Assembly (NCBI RefSeq): GCF_003688665.1
Contig: NZ_REFO01000010.1
Location: forward strand, 62,001 to 126,000
Reading direction: 5' to 3'
Length of the DNA: 64,000 bases
Source of the DNA: Hydrogenothermus marinus
Lineage (GTDB): Bacteria > Aquificota > Aquificia > Aquificales > Hydrogenothermaceae
The notes beneath the pieces were generated by a model. It was not told the origin of the DNA and did no database searches. It saw only the letters and a list, made by a program, of their open reading frames with translations. Positions 35,706 to 44,455 of this stretch are shown one piece after another (within the stretch, counting starts at the first letter, position 1; each line of letters opens with the position of its first letter). A program made the translations under genes and the position numbers.

Positions 35706-37142
35706 TTGATAAGAGTCAGATTTGCACCAAGCCCAACAGGATATATCCATCTTGGAAATGTAAGAACAGCTTTGTTTAACTATATATTTGCAAGACACAA
35801 TAATGGAAAATTAGTACTTAGGATAGAAGATACAGACAAAGAAAGATCAAAAAAAGAGTATGAAGAAGCATTGATAGATGATTTAAAATGGCTAGGAATT
35901 ACTTGGGATGAAGGACCAGATGTCGGTGGAGATTATGGCCCATATAGACAATCAGAAAGAACAGAAATTTATAATAAATATCTTCAAAAATTAAAACAAT
36001 CTGGACATGTTTATAAATGCTATTGCACACCTGAAGAGTTAGAAGAAGAAAGAAAGAAAGCACTTGCAGAAGGAAGACCACCAAGATATAGTGGTAAATG
36101 CAGAAACTTAAGAGAAGAAGAGAGAAAAAAATTAGAAGAAGAAGGTAAAAGCTATGTCTGGAGATTTAGAGTTCCTGATGGAGAAGTAATTGCTTTTGAA
36201 GACCTAATAAAAGGAACAGTAGAAATAAATGTAAATGAGTTTGGAGATTTTGTAATTGTTCGTTCAGATGGCTCGCCTGTTTATAACTTTGTTGTAGTTA
36301 TTGATGATGCATTAATGAAGATAACCCATATAATTAGAGGAGAAGACCATCTATCAAATACACCAAAACAGATTTTAATATATAGAGCTCTTGGTTTTGA
36401 AGAACCAAAATTTGCTCATCTTCCAATAATTCTTGGAGAAGATAAAAGTAAATTATCAAAAAGACATGGCGCAGTTTCATTAAGAGCATTTAGAGATGAT
36501 GGATATGTTTCGGAAGCAATGTTTAATGGACTTGCTCTCTTAGGATGGCATCCCAAAAGAGATTCTGAAGTAATAACACCTGATGAAATCATAAAAGAAT
36601 TTGATATAAAAGATGTTCATAATGCACCTGCAGTATTTGACAGAGCAAAACTAAAATGGCTAAATGGAGTTTATATTAGAGAAATTTTAGATTTAGAAGA
36701 TTTAACAAAAAGAGCTATACCTTTCTTTGAAAACTTCGGATATAAAGCAGATTTTGAGTATTATAAAAAAGTAATGGAAGCAATAAGAGATAGTATTGAA
36801 ACTTTAATGGAGATAGGAGAAAGAGCAAAACCATTTTTTATAGATGATTTTGAATATGATGAAGATGCTAAAAAGTTTTTAGAAGATGAATCAGGATATA
36901 AAGTAGTACAAACTTTTTATGAAAAAATAAAAGACAAAGATAAAATTACTAAAGAAGATTTTAAAAAGATAACAAAAGAGATACAAAAAGAGTTGAAAGT
37001 AAAAGGGAAAGGACTTTTTATGCCAATTAGAGTTGCTCTAACAGGAAAAACCTCAGGAGTAGATGTAGCTACCTTAGTAGAAGTAATTGGAATAGAAAAA
37101 GTAAAACATAGATTAGAAAGAGCCTTAGAATATTTTGGATAA
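35706..37142 (+). CDS. gltX: Glutamyl-tRNA synthetase
   Basis: 478 residues from a TTG (35706) behind a ggagga site: MIRVRFAPSPTGYIHLGNV. It has the class I HIGH-type motif in SPTGYIHLGN, a Cys pair CYCTPEELEEERKKAL, and the KMSKS-type LGEDKSKLSKRHG. The C-terminal anticodon-binding region is complete. Many Aquificota charge tRNA-Gln with Glu first and then amidate it; I cannot tell from the sequence whether this enzyme is non-discriminating. The next gene overlaps or abuts its end. Confidence 0.95.
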   Translation: MIRVRFAPSPTGYIHLGNVRTALFNYIFARHNNGKLVLRIEDTDKERSKKEYEEALIDDLKWLGITWDEGPDVGGDYGPYRQSERTEIYNKYLQKLKQSGHVYKCYCTPEELEEERKKALAEGRPPRYSGKCRNLREEERKKLEEEGKSYVWRFRVPDGEVIAFEDLIKGTVEINVNEFGDFVIVRSDGSPVYNFVVVIDDALMKITHIIRGEDHLSNTPKQILIYRALGFEEPKFAHLPIILGEDKSKLSKRHGAVSLRAFRDDGYVSEAMFNGLALLGWHPKRDSEVITPDEIIKEFDIKDVHNAPAVFDRAKLKWLNGVYIREILDLEDLTKRAIPFFENFGYKADFEYYKKVMEAIRDSIETLMEIGERAKPFFIDDFEYDEDAKKFLEDESGYKVVQTFYEKIKDKDKITKEDFKKITKEIQKELKVKGKGLFMPIRVALTGKTSGVDVATLVEVIGIEKVKHRLERALEYFG

Positions 37143-37146
37143 AAAA

Positions 37147-37596
37147 ATGATTAGATGGATAACAGAGAATATAGGCGGTAGTAGAGCACCAGAACCTGAA
37201 GAGCTTTGCATATGGCAAAAAGAAGGAGTAAATACTGTTATAAATTTACTTAAAGGTAGTTACGGAGATTTTATAGCAGAAAAACAGAAAGAATCTGGTT
37301 TTGAGGTTATAAGAATACCTTTTAATATGTATGATCCTATTCCAGAAGAAGATTTCTTAGCAGTTTATGAATATATAGATCAACTTTTAAAACAAGGGAA
37401 AAAAGTAGTAGCCCATTGTAAATATGGGAAAGCAAGAAGTGGTACATTTTTAGCAGGATATTTAATATATAAAGGAAAAGATTACAACTCAGCAATAGAT
37501 GAAGTTTTAAAAAAAGGTTTCTTACCTCAAACTGAAAATCAGTTAAAATTTTTACAAAATCTATATAGGAAACTAAATGGATCCAAAAACTCTTAG
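37147..37596 (+). CDS. Dual-specificity / tyrosine phosphatase-like protein
   Basis: 149 residues from the ATG at 37147; a TTG at 37135 inside gltX is an alternative. The P-loop HCKYGKARSG (Cys nucleophile and Arg of the CX5R signature) is preceded by YIDQLLKQGKKVVAHC, and an upstream Asp in NMYDPIPEEDF could be the general acid. It is a small cytosolic single-domain member of the cysteine-phosphatase superfamily; the substrate may be protein, nucleotide or inositol phosphate. The following unknown gene overlaps it by 20 bases. Confidence 0.8.
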   Translation: MIRWITENIGGSRAPEPEELCIWQKEGVNTVINLLKGSYGDFIAEKQKESGFEVIRIPFNMYDPIPEEDFLAVYEYIDQLLKQGKKVVAHCKYGKARSGTFLAGYLIYKGKDYNSAIDEVLKKGFLPQTENQLKFLQNLYRKLNGSKNS

Positions 37597-37972
37597 AAAA
37601 AGCAAAATAGAGTTTATTTCTGAAGAAGGTAAAAAACTAAAAACAGAATATTTTGAGGAATTATTAAATCAAGAAAATCTAACGATAGATGAAAAATGGT
37701 TTTTAAGAGGATGCAAGCATATTACAGAAAGACATTACACAGAAGCAATAAAAAGATTCCAGCTTTCCTCATCTGAAGATGCAAAACTTTTAATATTATT
37801 ATCTGCTTTTAAAACAGGTGATAAATTTTTATTTGATGAATATTATAAAGATAATTTTTCAGATTTTGTTTATTTTACTAAGTATAAATTTTATCCCTAT
37901 TTAATAATAGAAGATAAAAAATATATTGCCGACAACAACTTATTAAAAAATTTAATCAAAATTGAAATATAA
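37577..37972 (+). CDS. Hypothetical protein
   Basis: 131 residues, soluble, no signal peptide. The central part (EKWFLRGCKHITERHYTEAIKRF) looks like a single TPR-type helix pair, in which short repeats bind protein partners, but this is weak. It overlaps the phosphatase gene by 20 bases and precedes another small unknown gene, so the three are probably one transcript with gltX. I do not recognise a family. Confidence 0.6.
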   Translation: MDPKTLRKSKIEFISEEGKKLKTEYFEELLNQENLTIDEKWFLRGCKHITERHYTEAIKRFQLSSSEDAKLLILLSAFKTGDKFLFDEYYKDNFSDFVYFTKYKFYPYLIIEDKKYIADNNLLKNLIKIEI

Positions 37973-38003
37973 TAATTAAGGTTATTATTATATGGAGCTT
38001 ATA

Positions 38004-38288
38004 ATGGAAAAAATCTTACAAAAATTAGAAAGTATAGCTTCAGAAAAAGGCTTTGAACTTTTTTTTTATAAGCCTACAGAAGAAATATGGATGACAGGAA
38101 CTTATCAAGATTTGAAATTTGATATTTATATCAAACATCAAAGAGACGGAAAGTATAAATTTATTTTTGAAATACCTTTTGATAAAAAGGTAGCTCTTTT
38201 TCTAAATGAGGAAAATCTTTTAAAAAGATTAGATCAAATATTTACTGAAAATCTTTATTTTATACAAAATCAAGTTGAAGTTTCTTAA
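38004..38288 (+). CDS. Hypothetical protein
   Basis: 94 residues from the ATG at 38004, which has a GGAG site five bases upstream; the ATG at 37992 lies before that site. Mixed alpha/beta sequence with aromatic residues (EIWMTGTYQDLKFDIYIKHQ), no signal peptide or membrane segment. It sits between an unknown gene and ychF. I do not recognise it. Confidence 0.55.
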   Translation: MEKILQKLESIASEKGFELFFYKPTEEIWMTGTYQDLKFDIYIKHQRDGKYKFIFEIPFDKKVALFLNEENLLKRLDQIFTENLYFIQNQVEVS

Positions 38289-38326
38289 ATTTTTTATAAA
38301 TTTTCAACAAAAAAATTGGAGGAAAA

Positions 38327-39439
38327 ATGAAGTTAAATATAGGTATTGTAGGACTTCCTAATGTTGGAAAATCAACAATATTTAATGCATTAACAGAAAC
38401 AGCAAAAGCAGGTGTAGCAAACTATCCATTTTGTACTATAGACCCTAATGTAGGAATAGTAGATGTTCCAGATGAAAGACTTCAAAAACTTTCAGAAATA
38501 TCAAATTCTGAAAAAATAATACCAGCTACAATTGAGTTTGTAGATATAGCAGGACTTGTAAAAGGAGCATCTAAAGGAGAAGGACTTGGAAACCAATTTT
38601 TATCTAATATAAGAAATGTGTCAGCAATAGCTCATGTTGTAAGATGTTTTGAAGACAGTGATGTTGTTCATGTTGAAGGAAGTGTAAATCCAGTTAGAGA
38701 TGCAGAAATAATAGAAACAGAATTAATACTTGCAGACCTTCAAACAGTAGAAAAAAGAATTGAAAAGGTTTTAAAACCTGCAAAATCAGGTAATAAAGAA
38801 GCAAAATTTGAATTACAAGCTTTAGAAAAAGCTAAAGATATACTTGAAAATATTCAACCTCTTAGAACAAACTTAGATAAATTTTCAGAAGAAGAAATAG
38901 AATATATGAGAAAAACAATATTCCCATTAACATTAAAACCAATAATGTATGTAGCAAATATTGGAGAGGAAGACCTTCCTGAAGGTGAAGATAATCAATA
39001 TGTAAAACAGATAAAAGAAAAAGCAGAAAAAGAAAATGCTCCTGTTGTTGTTTTATCAGGAAAAGTAGAACAAGAGCTTATAGAAATACCAAAAGAAGAA
39101 AGAAAAGAGCTGTTAGAAGCTTATGGATTAAAAGAACCCGGTTTAAATAAAATGATAAGAACAGGATATAACTTATTAGATTTAATTACTTACTTTACAA
39201 CTGGAGAAAAAGAAACACGAGCATGGACTATAAAAAAAGGAACAAAAGCACCACAAGCAGCAGGAGAAATACATTCAGATTTTGAAAGAGGTTTTATAGC
39301 TGCAGAAGTTATAAATTATGATGAGCTTATAAAATATGGTTCTATGCAAAAAGCAAAAGAGGCAGGAGCAGTAAGGATAGAAGGTAAAGACTACGTAGTT
39401 CAAGATGGAGATGTAATGCTATTTAGATTTAACGTTTAA
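38327..39439 (+). CDS. ychF: Redox-regulated ATPase YchF (OLA1 family, Obg-like)
   Basis: 370 residues: G1 GLPNVGKSTIFNAL, G3 DIAGLVKGASKGEGLGNQFL, and the altered G4 region MYVANIGEEDL, in which the usual NKxD is replaced by NxxE, the reason YchF prefers ATP. A coiled-coil and the C-terminal TGS domain (TYFTTGEKETRAWTIKKG) follow. It binds ribosomes and is involved in stress responses in E. coli. A ggagg site precedes the ATG. The 3' end overlaps the convergent exonuclease gene by four bases. Confidence 0.95.
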   Translation: MKLNIGIVGLPNVGKSTIFNALTETAKAGVANYPFCTIDPNVGIVDVPDERLQKLSEISNSEKIIPATIEFVDIAGLVKGASKGEGLGNQFLSNIRNVSAIAHVVRCFEDSDVVHVEGSVNPVRDAEIIETELILADLQTVEKRIEKVLKPAKSGNKEAKFELQALEKAKDILENIQPLRTNLDKFSEEEIEYMRKTIFPLTLKPIMYVANIGEEDLPEGEDNQYVKQIKEKAEKENAPVVVLSGKVEQELIEIPKEERKELLEAYGLKEPGLNKMIRTGYNLLDLITYFTTGEKETRAWTIKKGTKAPQAAGEIHSDFERGFIAAEVINYDELIKYGSMQKAKEAGAVRIEGKDYVVQDGDVMLFRFNV

Positions 39440-40053
39440 ACATATCTTTTTGTTTTATTTTTTTTGTTTATTTGCTTTCCTTGAGATAGCCTAATAATAT
39501 CTATAACTTTATTAATATTATAATCTTGTAGGAAGTTAAGCATTACTTGGAAAGCTTTTAATGTGGCTTCTGCATCTGACATTGCTCTATGCTTTTGGTA
39601 AAAATTTATTCCTAAATAATTAGCTAAATATTCTAAGGATTTTTTCCTTAATTCTGGAAAAATTCTTCTTGCAAGATTATCTGTACATATAGAAGGTAGT
39701 TTTAAATCTTTTTTATATAAAAATTTATGAGTTTCATTTAAAAATGAGTAATCAAACTTAATATTATGTCCTACTAAAATACTATCTTTTATAAATTTAT
39801 AAAACTCAGGATAAATATCCTCAAAATAAGGTTTATCTATTACCATACTATTTGTAATACCTGTAAGCTCTGTAATATGAGAAAATAAAAACTCTTCTTT
39901 AGGTTTTACCAATTGAGAAAATTTGCCTATTATCATTCCACCTTGATATTTTATTCCTGCAACTTCAATTACAGAATTTTCTTTTGGTGAAAATCCTGTA
40001 GTCTCAAGATCAACTATTACGAAAGTAGCTTCATTAACTGTTAAATTGTACAT
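39436..40053 (-). CDS. DnaQ-like 3'-5' exonuclease (DEDDh)
   Basis: 205 residues with the exonuclease motifs: Exo I VIVDLETTGFSPKENSVIE, Exo II LVGHNIKFDYSFL, and Exo III YQKHRAMSDAEATLKAF with the active His and Asp. It may be the proofreading epsilon subunit of DNA polymerase III or a PolC/RNase T-type nuclease; the length is a little below E. coli epsilon (243), and the polymerase-binding C-terminus is absent. An antiporter gene lies 17 bases upstream on the same strand. Confidence 0.85.
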   Translation of the reverse strand: MYNLTVNEATFVIVDLETTGFSPKENSVIEVAGIKYQGGMIIGKFSQLVKPKEEFLFSHITELTGITNSMVIDKPYFEDIYPEFYKFIKDSILVGHNIKFDYSFLNETHKFLYKKDLKLPSICTDNLARRIFPELRKKSLEYLANYLGINFYQKHRAMSDAEATLKAFQVMLNFLQDYNINKVIDIIRLSQGKQINKKNKTKRYV

Positions 40054-40070
40054 TTACTATCCTTTAAATT

Positions 40071-41243
40071 TTATTTTTGTATAAAATTTAATCTTTTTAC
40101 TAAATTTTTAAATATCCATGGAAAAATTAAACCACTAATTATAGCAGTTAATAAGATACTTGATGCTTCTTTTTGATTAATTAAATGAGTTTCATACCCT
40201 AAGGTAGCAACAGCAACAAGTAATGTTAAAGGCATAGATAAAGCAAAAGGAATAATTAATATTTCTTTAAAAGAAAATTTTGAAAAATATAGAATAATAG
40301 ACGCCATAAATCTTACAACTAACATCAAGATAGATAAAATAAAAGCATTATAAATAATATCTAATTTTAACAACTCAAGGAGATTAAACTTTAAACCAAC
40401 ATCTATAAAAAATATAGGAATTAAAAATCCATAACCAAAAGCAGATAGTTTTTCTATTATCTTTTCTTTTTCTTTTACAATTATTCCTAATAAAAGTCCA
40501 CCAAAAAAAGCTCCAATTATAGGTTCAAGGCCAAGTAATGCAGCAAGGGATACAAAGATAAACATATTTACAAAATTATATCTTACTGCAGTTTCTGTAA
40601 TATCATCATTCTCAAATAAAAATACAAATTTTTCAGGATACCACCATATTATAAGCTTAAAAATTTTTAAAAGATAATAAACAGCTAAGAAAAATAAAGA
40701 TATTTCAAAAAGCCTAAATAATGTTTGCTCAGAAAAACCAAACTCTGCAATAAGAAAAAATAAAGAAATAGCTACTAAACTAACTACTTCTCCAATACTT
40801 GCTATTATAAGAACTGATTGACCTAAATTTGAAGAGGTAAGTTCAGCATCTTTTAGTACAGGAAATAGAAGCCCAACAGCTATTATCATTAAAACTAACA
40901 AGTAAATATAAGCTAAATTAAGAGTATAAATTACTAAAAATGATATTAAGATAACTAAAATAATTACAGAAATGTATAGTAGAATTTCTTTTGTTGGTAA
41001 TTTTTTTAAAGTTTCAAATTTAATTTCTAAACCTGCTAAATACATTAATATAATAAATCCAAGTTCTCCTAAAAAATTTAAAATATCAGTTTGATGAATA
41101 ATATCCTTAAAACCTAATCCCATAAAAAGTCCAAATATTATTTCAGCTACTGGAGAAGGAAGATTTAATCTTCTGCTTATTATTGGCATAAAGAAAGCAC
41201 CAATAACAACTATAAGAATTAAAATTGCTTCAACATTATTCAT
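40071..41243 (-). CDS. CPA2-family cation:proton antiporter
   Basis: 390 residues with about 12 membrane segments. Typical parts are RRLNLPSPVAEIIFGLFMGLG, LGELGFIILMYLAGLEI and LEPIIGAFFGGLLLGIIV. No cytosolic domain is attached, so regulation likely comes from the RCK-containing protein encoded just upstream (8-base overlap). The ion could be K+ or Na+; KefB/KefC homology favours K+. This is the second antiporter of the family in the window and differs from the KhtU-like one. Confidence 0.85.
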   Translation of the reverse strand: MNNVEAILILIVVIGAFFMPIISRRLNLPSPVAEIIFGLFMGLGFKDIIHQTDILNFLGELGFIILMYLAGLEIKFETLKKLPTKEILLYISVIILVILISFLVIYTLNLAYIYLLVLMIIAVGLLFPVLKDAELTSSNLGQSVLIIASIGEVVSLVAISLFFLIAEFGFSEQTLFRLFEISLFFLAVYYLLKIFKLIIWWYPEKFVFLFENDDITETAVRYNFVNMFIFVSLAALLGLEPIIGAFFGGLLLGIIVKEKEKIIEKLSAFGYGFLIPIFFIDVGLKFNLLELLKLDIIYNAFILSILMLVVRFMASIILYFSKFSFKEILIIPFALSMPLTLLVAVATLGYETHLINQKEASSILLTAIISGLIFPWIFKNLVKRLNFIQK

Positions 41244-42669
41244 TTTTTTCCTCAGCAGGAATTATAAATGCAGAACATTTGCATTTTTTAGCTATTAAAT
41301 ATTGAGGACTTGGATTAAAAATAGAAATGTGTTGTTTTTTATATGACATAACAAGTAAATTATTATCTTCAGAAGAATTTAAGTACTCTAAACTTTTTTT
41401 CACTGGATTTCCTTCAAGGATTTTAAGGTTTAGCTTTTTTTTATGAATATTTTCAAAATCTAAAATTATATTATTAATTTCTATTAGTTTCTGTTCTTCC
41501 TCTTCAGATCTTAAAGCTTTTGGCGTTGCAACATAAAAAGAATTAATATCAACTTTTAACATCCTTGCTATATCTATGGCAATATCTAAAACAACTGCAG
41601 GATTTGGACTATTTAATAATACTTTTATTTCTTTATAAGGAAATTCACCTTTTGATATAAAAAATGGCTTTTTAGCATTCTCAAAAATGTATTTTATACT
41701 GAATTTTTCAAAAAAGGATAAATTATTATAAGGAATAACATGAAATGCAATATCCAAGTCATTATCTATTTTTATTAACTTTTTCAAACTTGATATATTA
41801 TTTTTTATTTCTGCATTTCCAAATTTTTGATAAATAAAAATTTTATCTTTATCAGAGATTTCAAAATTCTTAAAAGGATAAAGATATATTTTTTTTATCC
41901 TTGTATTAGAATATAAATACCATAATTCTTCAATATTTTTTCTAAATCTATCTGCATATACTGTAGCTACAATAGAGCCAAATTGTAAAGGAAACTCAGG
42001 AATTCCTTTTTTAAGTATATTAACTACATTTTCAAGTACTTTTGGATCTCCGATAATAACAACTTTATCTCCAACTTGTATTTTTTCATCTCCAGTTGGA
42101 ATAATTAATTCACCGTTTCTATAAATGGCAGCAACTCTCCATTTTGAAGGCTTTATATGTTTTAATTTTCTATCTGTAAAATGAGACTTACCTGATACCT
42201 CAACTTCTACTATTTCACCTTTTCCAAGACCTATATTTGTAGCTATTTTGTAATTTCTTTTTATTAAAGCCAAAATTGAATTAACTATTATTTGAGAAGG
42301 CTTGAATAGATTTATATTTTTAAAATCTTGAAAAAGTTCTTCTTTCTCTTCATCATATAAAAAGATAGTAATAGGAATTTCAATATTGAAAACTTCCCTT
42401 GCCAATCTACATGCTTCTAAAGAAACGTCTGAATCTTTAATATTAATAACTATATGTTTTACATTTTCAAAGTTTATACTTTTCCAAACAAGAACGCTAC
42501 TTGCATCACCAACTATAAATTTTGCTTCTGGATATTTTTCTTTTAAATTTTTTATTTTTTCTTCTTTAATATCAATGCCTATAATAGGCCATTCAGGATA
42601 AAGTACTTCTATTAATTTTCTGCTGAAATATCCTAATCCAAAAATTATTATTTTTTCTTTTTCTTCCAT
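41236..42669 (-). CDS. RCK (TrkA-N/TrkA-C) regulator fused to a UspA-like domain
   Basis: 477 residues from the ATG at 42669 (MEEKEKIIIFGLGYFSRK); a frame from 42717 adds 16 residues that do not fit. Domains: Rossmann RCK_N (1 to about 125) with FGLGYFS in the nucleotide loop, TrkA-C (about 150-225: GEIVEVEVSGKSHFTDRKL, GDKVVIIGDP), then about 250 residues ending in a universal-stress-protein-like half with NLLVMSYKKQHISIFN and KCKCSAFIIPA. It probably gates the antiporter encoded downstream in response to nucleotides. The RCK-USP fusion is my reading of weak similarity. Confidence 0.7.
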   Translation of the reverse strand: MEEKEKIIIFGLGYFSRKLIEVLYPEWPIIGIDIKEEKIKNLKEKYPEAKFIVGDASSVLVWKSINFENVKHIVINIKDSDVSLEACRLAREVFNIEIPITIFLYDEEKEELFQDFKNINLFKPSQIIVNSILALIKRNYKIATNIGLGKGEIVEVEVSGKSHFTDRKLKHIKPSKWRVAAIYRNGELIIPTGDEKIQVGDKVVIIGDPKVLENVVNILKKGIPEFPLQFGSIVATVYADRFRKNIEELWYLYSNTRIKKIYLYPFKNFEISDKDKIFIYQKFGNAEIKNNISSLKKLIKIDNDLDIAFHVIPYNNLSFFEKFSIKYIFENAKKPFFISKGEFPYKEIKVLLNSPNPAVVLDIAIDIARMLKVDINSFYVATPKALRSEEEEQKLIEINNIILDFENIHKKKLNLKILEGNPVKKSLEYLNSSEDNNLLVMSYKKQHISIFNPSPQYLIAKKCKCSAFIIPAEEKNE

Positions 42670-42702
42670 GATTTTAAACTGACTTTTATGTAGTAAAATA
42701 AT

Positions 42703-42716
42703 TGATAATATTATCA
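42703..42716. promoter_or_regulatory. Perfect palindrome in a divergent promoter, candidate operator
   Basis: TGATAATATTATCA is a perfect 14-base palindrome between the RCK-USP gene (minus) and the CgeB-like gene (plus), 17 bases before the latter's ATG. Its GATAAT half sites resemble Fur-family sites, but it is shorter than a full Fur box. It could repress either or both genes. Confidence 0.4.
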
Positions 42717-42732
42717 TAAATTTGGAGGAATA

Positions 42733-43962
42733 ATGAAACCAAGAATTGCCTTTATAAAAACACCTGATCCAAGAAATTTTGGTGAAGAAATAATTAATGC
42801 ATTAGAAAAATCTTTATCTGCAAAAGGATTTGAAACTATCACTTTAGAACCAACTCCTGAAAATATTCAAGAAGTTGTAGATAAGCTTTTTGAGTTTAAA
42901 CCACTTTTTACTTTTGATCTTAATTTAGATGGAGTTATATTTGCAGAAGATGAAAAAGGAACTAGAAAACCTCTTTTTGATATAGTTGGGAATATCCATG
43001 TAAGCTGGTTTTTAGAAGATCCTATGCTTCATTATATGAAGTTAAAACCTGTAATATCTTCAAATCAACTTTTATTTTTAAATGTTGATGTAGAACATGC
43101 TCAATGGCTTTCTCAGCTTGGAAAAAATGTAGCCCTTTTACCACCGGGAGTTAATCCAAGCAATATCCCACCTGCTATGGAGAAAGATTTTGATATAGCT
43201 TTTGTTGGTCCAGTAATAGATCCAGTTATTTATGAAAATACTTGGAAAGAAAGATTAGATGAAGGGCTTTTTACCTTTGCTGCAGAACTTGGAAGGCTTA
43301 TATATAGAAACCCTGAAATGCCAATAAGATTTGCATCTGGATTTTTAATATCTCAATTTAATCCACAATTTCAAGAAGTATTAACTAAATTTCAACAAGA
43401 AAAAGATGAAGAGTTTATAGCTTTACTTGCAGAAATTGGTGGATATGCAATGAACTTAAGAAGATGGCATATTCTTGATTCCGTAGATGAGTTTGAAGTA
43501 AATATTCTTGGAGAAGTAAGAGGAGAAACAAAAGAAAATATTGTTGTATATGAAGATATAACCTCTTTAAAAGATATTACAACTTTTTTAGCTAGAACTA
43601 AAATATCTTTATTAAGTCAACCTCCTTTCTTACCATCAAGCTTAGGAATTACAACTTTTTATAGTATAGCTTCTCAATCATTAACAATGGTAGAAAAAAA
43701 ATTAGCAGCAGAATCATTCTTTATTGAAAATCAAGAAATTGTTACATATCATCCAATGGATCCTATAGAAATAGAAGGAAAAATTGCTTATTATTTAGAA
43801 GATGCTCCTATAGAAAGAGAAGAAATAGCTAAAAATGGGAAAAATAAAGTATTTAACACTCATACTTTATATCAAAGGGGAGAGATTTTAGGAAATATTC
43901 TTGAAGATATAATAAAACAGGTTTCACAAGAACAAGAAAATTCAGGACAAGAAGATAATTAA
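42733..43962 (+). CDS. CgeB-like glycosyltransferase-family protein
   Basis: 409 residues, soluble. The N-terminal Rossmann-like half (RIAFIKTPDPRNFGEEI; then FDLNLDGVIF) and a central FDIAFVGPVIDP strand-loop, followed by a C-terminal segment MVEKKLAAESFFIENQEIV with YHPMDPIEIEGKIAYYLED, resemble the CgeB/DUF3880 glycosyltransferase-like group. I do not see a known catalytic residue set. A strong ggaggaa site precedes the ATG, and a clean terminator follows, so it is a single-gene unit with its own control. Function unknown; a sugar transferase is a guess from the fold. Confidence 0.55.
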   Translation: MKPRIAFIKTPDPRNFGEEIINALEKSLSAKGFETITLEPTPENIQEVVDKLFEFKPLFTFDLNLDGVIFAEDEKGTRKPLFDIVGNIHVSWFLEDPMLHYMKLKPVISSNQLLFLNVDVEHAQWLSQLGKNVALLPPGVNPSNIPPAMEKDFDIAFVGPVIDPVIYENTWKERLDEGLFTFAAELGRLIYRNPEMPIRFASGFLISQFNPQFQEVLTKFQQEKDEEFIALLAEIGGYAMNLRRWHILDSVDEFEVNILGEVRGETKENIVVYEDITSLKDITTFLARTKISLLSQPPFLPSSLGITTFYSIASQSLTMVEKKLAAESFFIENQEIVTYHPMDPIEIEGKIAYYLEDAPIEREEIAKNGKNKVFNTHTLYQRGEILGNILEDIIKQVSQEQENSGQEDN

Positions 43963-43980
43963 TAAAATTAATGAAAATGA

Positions 43981-44005
43981 AGGCTCCTTGAGGAGCCTTT
44001 TTATT
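43981..44005 (+). terminator. Rho-independent terminator after the CgeB-like gene
   Basis: Perfect 7-base stem AGGCTCC/GGAGCCT (43981-43987 and 43992-43998) with loop TTGA, then TTTTTATT. It lies 19 bases after the stop and ends at the start of the convergent nfu stop codon, so it may work for both strands. Confidence 0.88.
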
Positions 44006-44270
44006 AAAACATTGGTTGTTCTAAATTAACAGCTACAACTTCTTTAACTTCAGGAATAGCCTCTTTTAATTTCATCTCAATTCCACCTTTTAAAGTCATT
44101 AAAGACATAGCACATCCAGAACAAGCACCCATTAATCTAACATAAACAGTGCCATCTTCTCCAATATCTACAAGCTCAACATCACCACCATCAAATCTTA
44201 AAGCAGGTCTTATTTTTTCTAAAACTTCTTCAACTTTCTCTCTATCTATTTTTACAGTATTTTCTGCCAT
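44004..44270 (-). CDS. NifU-like (Nfu) iron-sulfur cluster scaffold or carrier
   Basis: 88 residues from the ATG at 44270, 8 bases after a GGAGG site; the ATG at 44285 lies in front of that site and is rejected. The Nfu domain is complete, with cluster cysteines in GACSGCAMSLMTLKGG. It is a stand-alone Nfu, which carries 4Fe-4S clusters to target enzymes. Confidence 0.92.
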   Translation of the reverse strand: MAENTVKIDREKVEEVLEKIRPALRFDGGDVELVDIGEDGTVYVRLMGACSGCAMSLMTLKGGIEMKLKEAIPEVKEVVAVNLEQPMF

Positions 44271-44392
44271 ACTTAAAACCTCCATAAATTTATTTTCATT
44301 TTAATTATATACTTTAAACTCTTAAATTTTATGATAAAAACCATAAGAAAAAAGCAACGAGAAATTTAGCATATATTAAAGTTCTAATAAGT

Positions 44393-44421
44393 TTGACAAA
44401 CTAAAAAAAGCTAAATAATAT
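44393..44421 (+). promoter_or_regulatory. Sigma-70-like promoter before ccsB
   Basis: TTGACA (44393-44398, consensus) and TAATAT (44416-44421) with a 17-base spacer. Predicted transcription start is near 44428, 28 bases before the ccsB ATG, which has a ggagg ribosome site. Confidence 0.6.
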
Positions 44422-44455
44422 AAGATACTAAGCTATTACTAACTGGAGGATTTAA

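Noticed and set aside
42670-42717. 16-residue extension of the RCK-USP protein
   Set aside because: The RCK fold begins at EKIIIFGLG, and the extra residues run into the palindrome region without a ribosome site.
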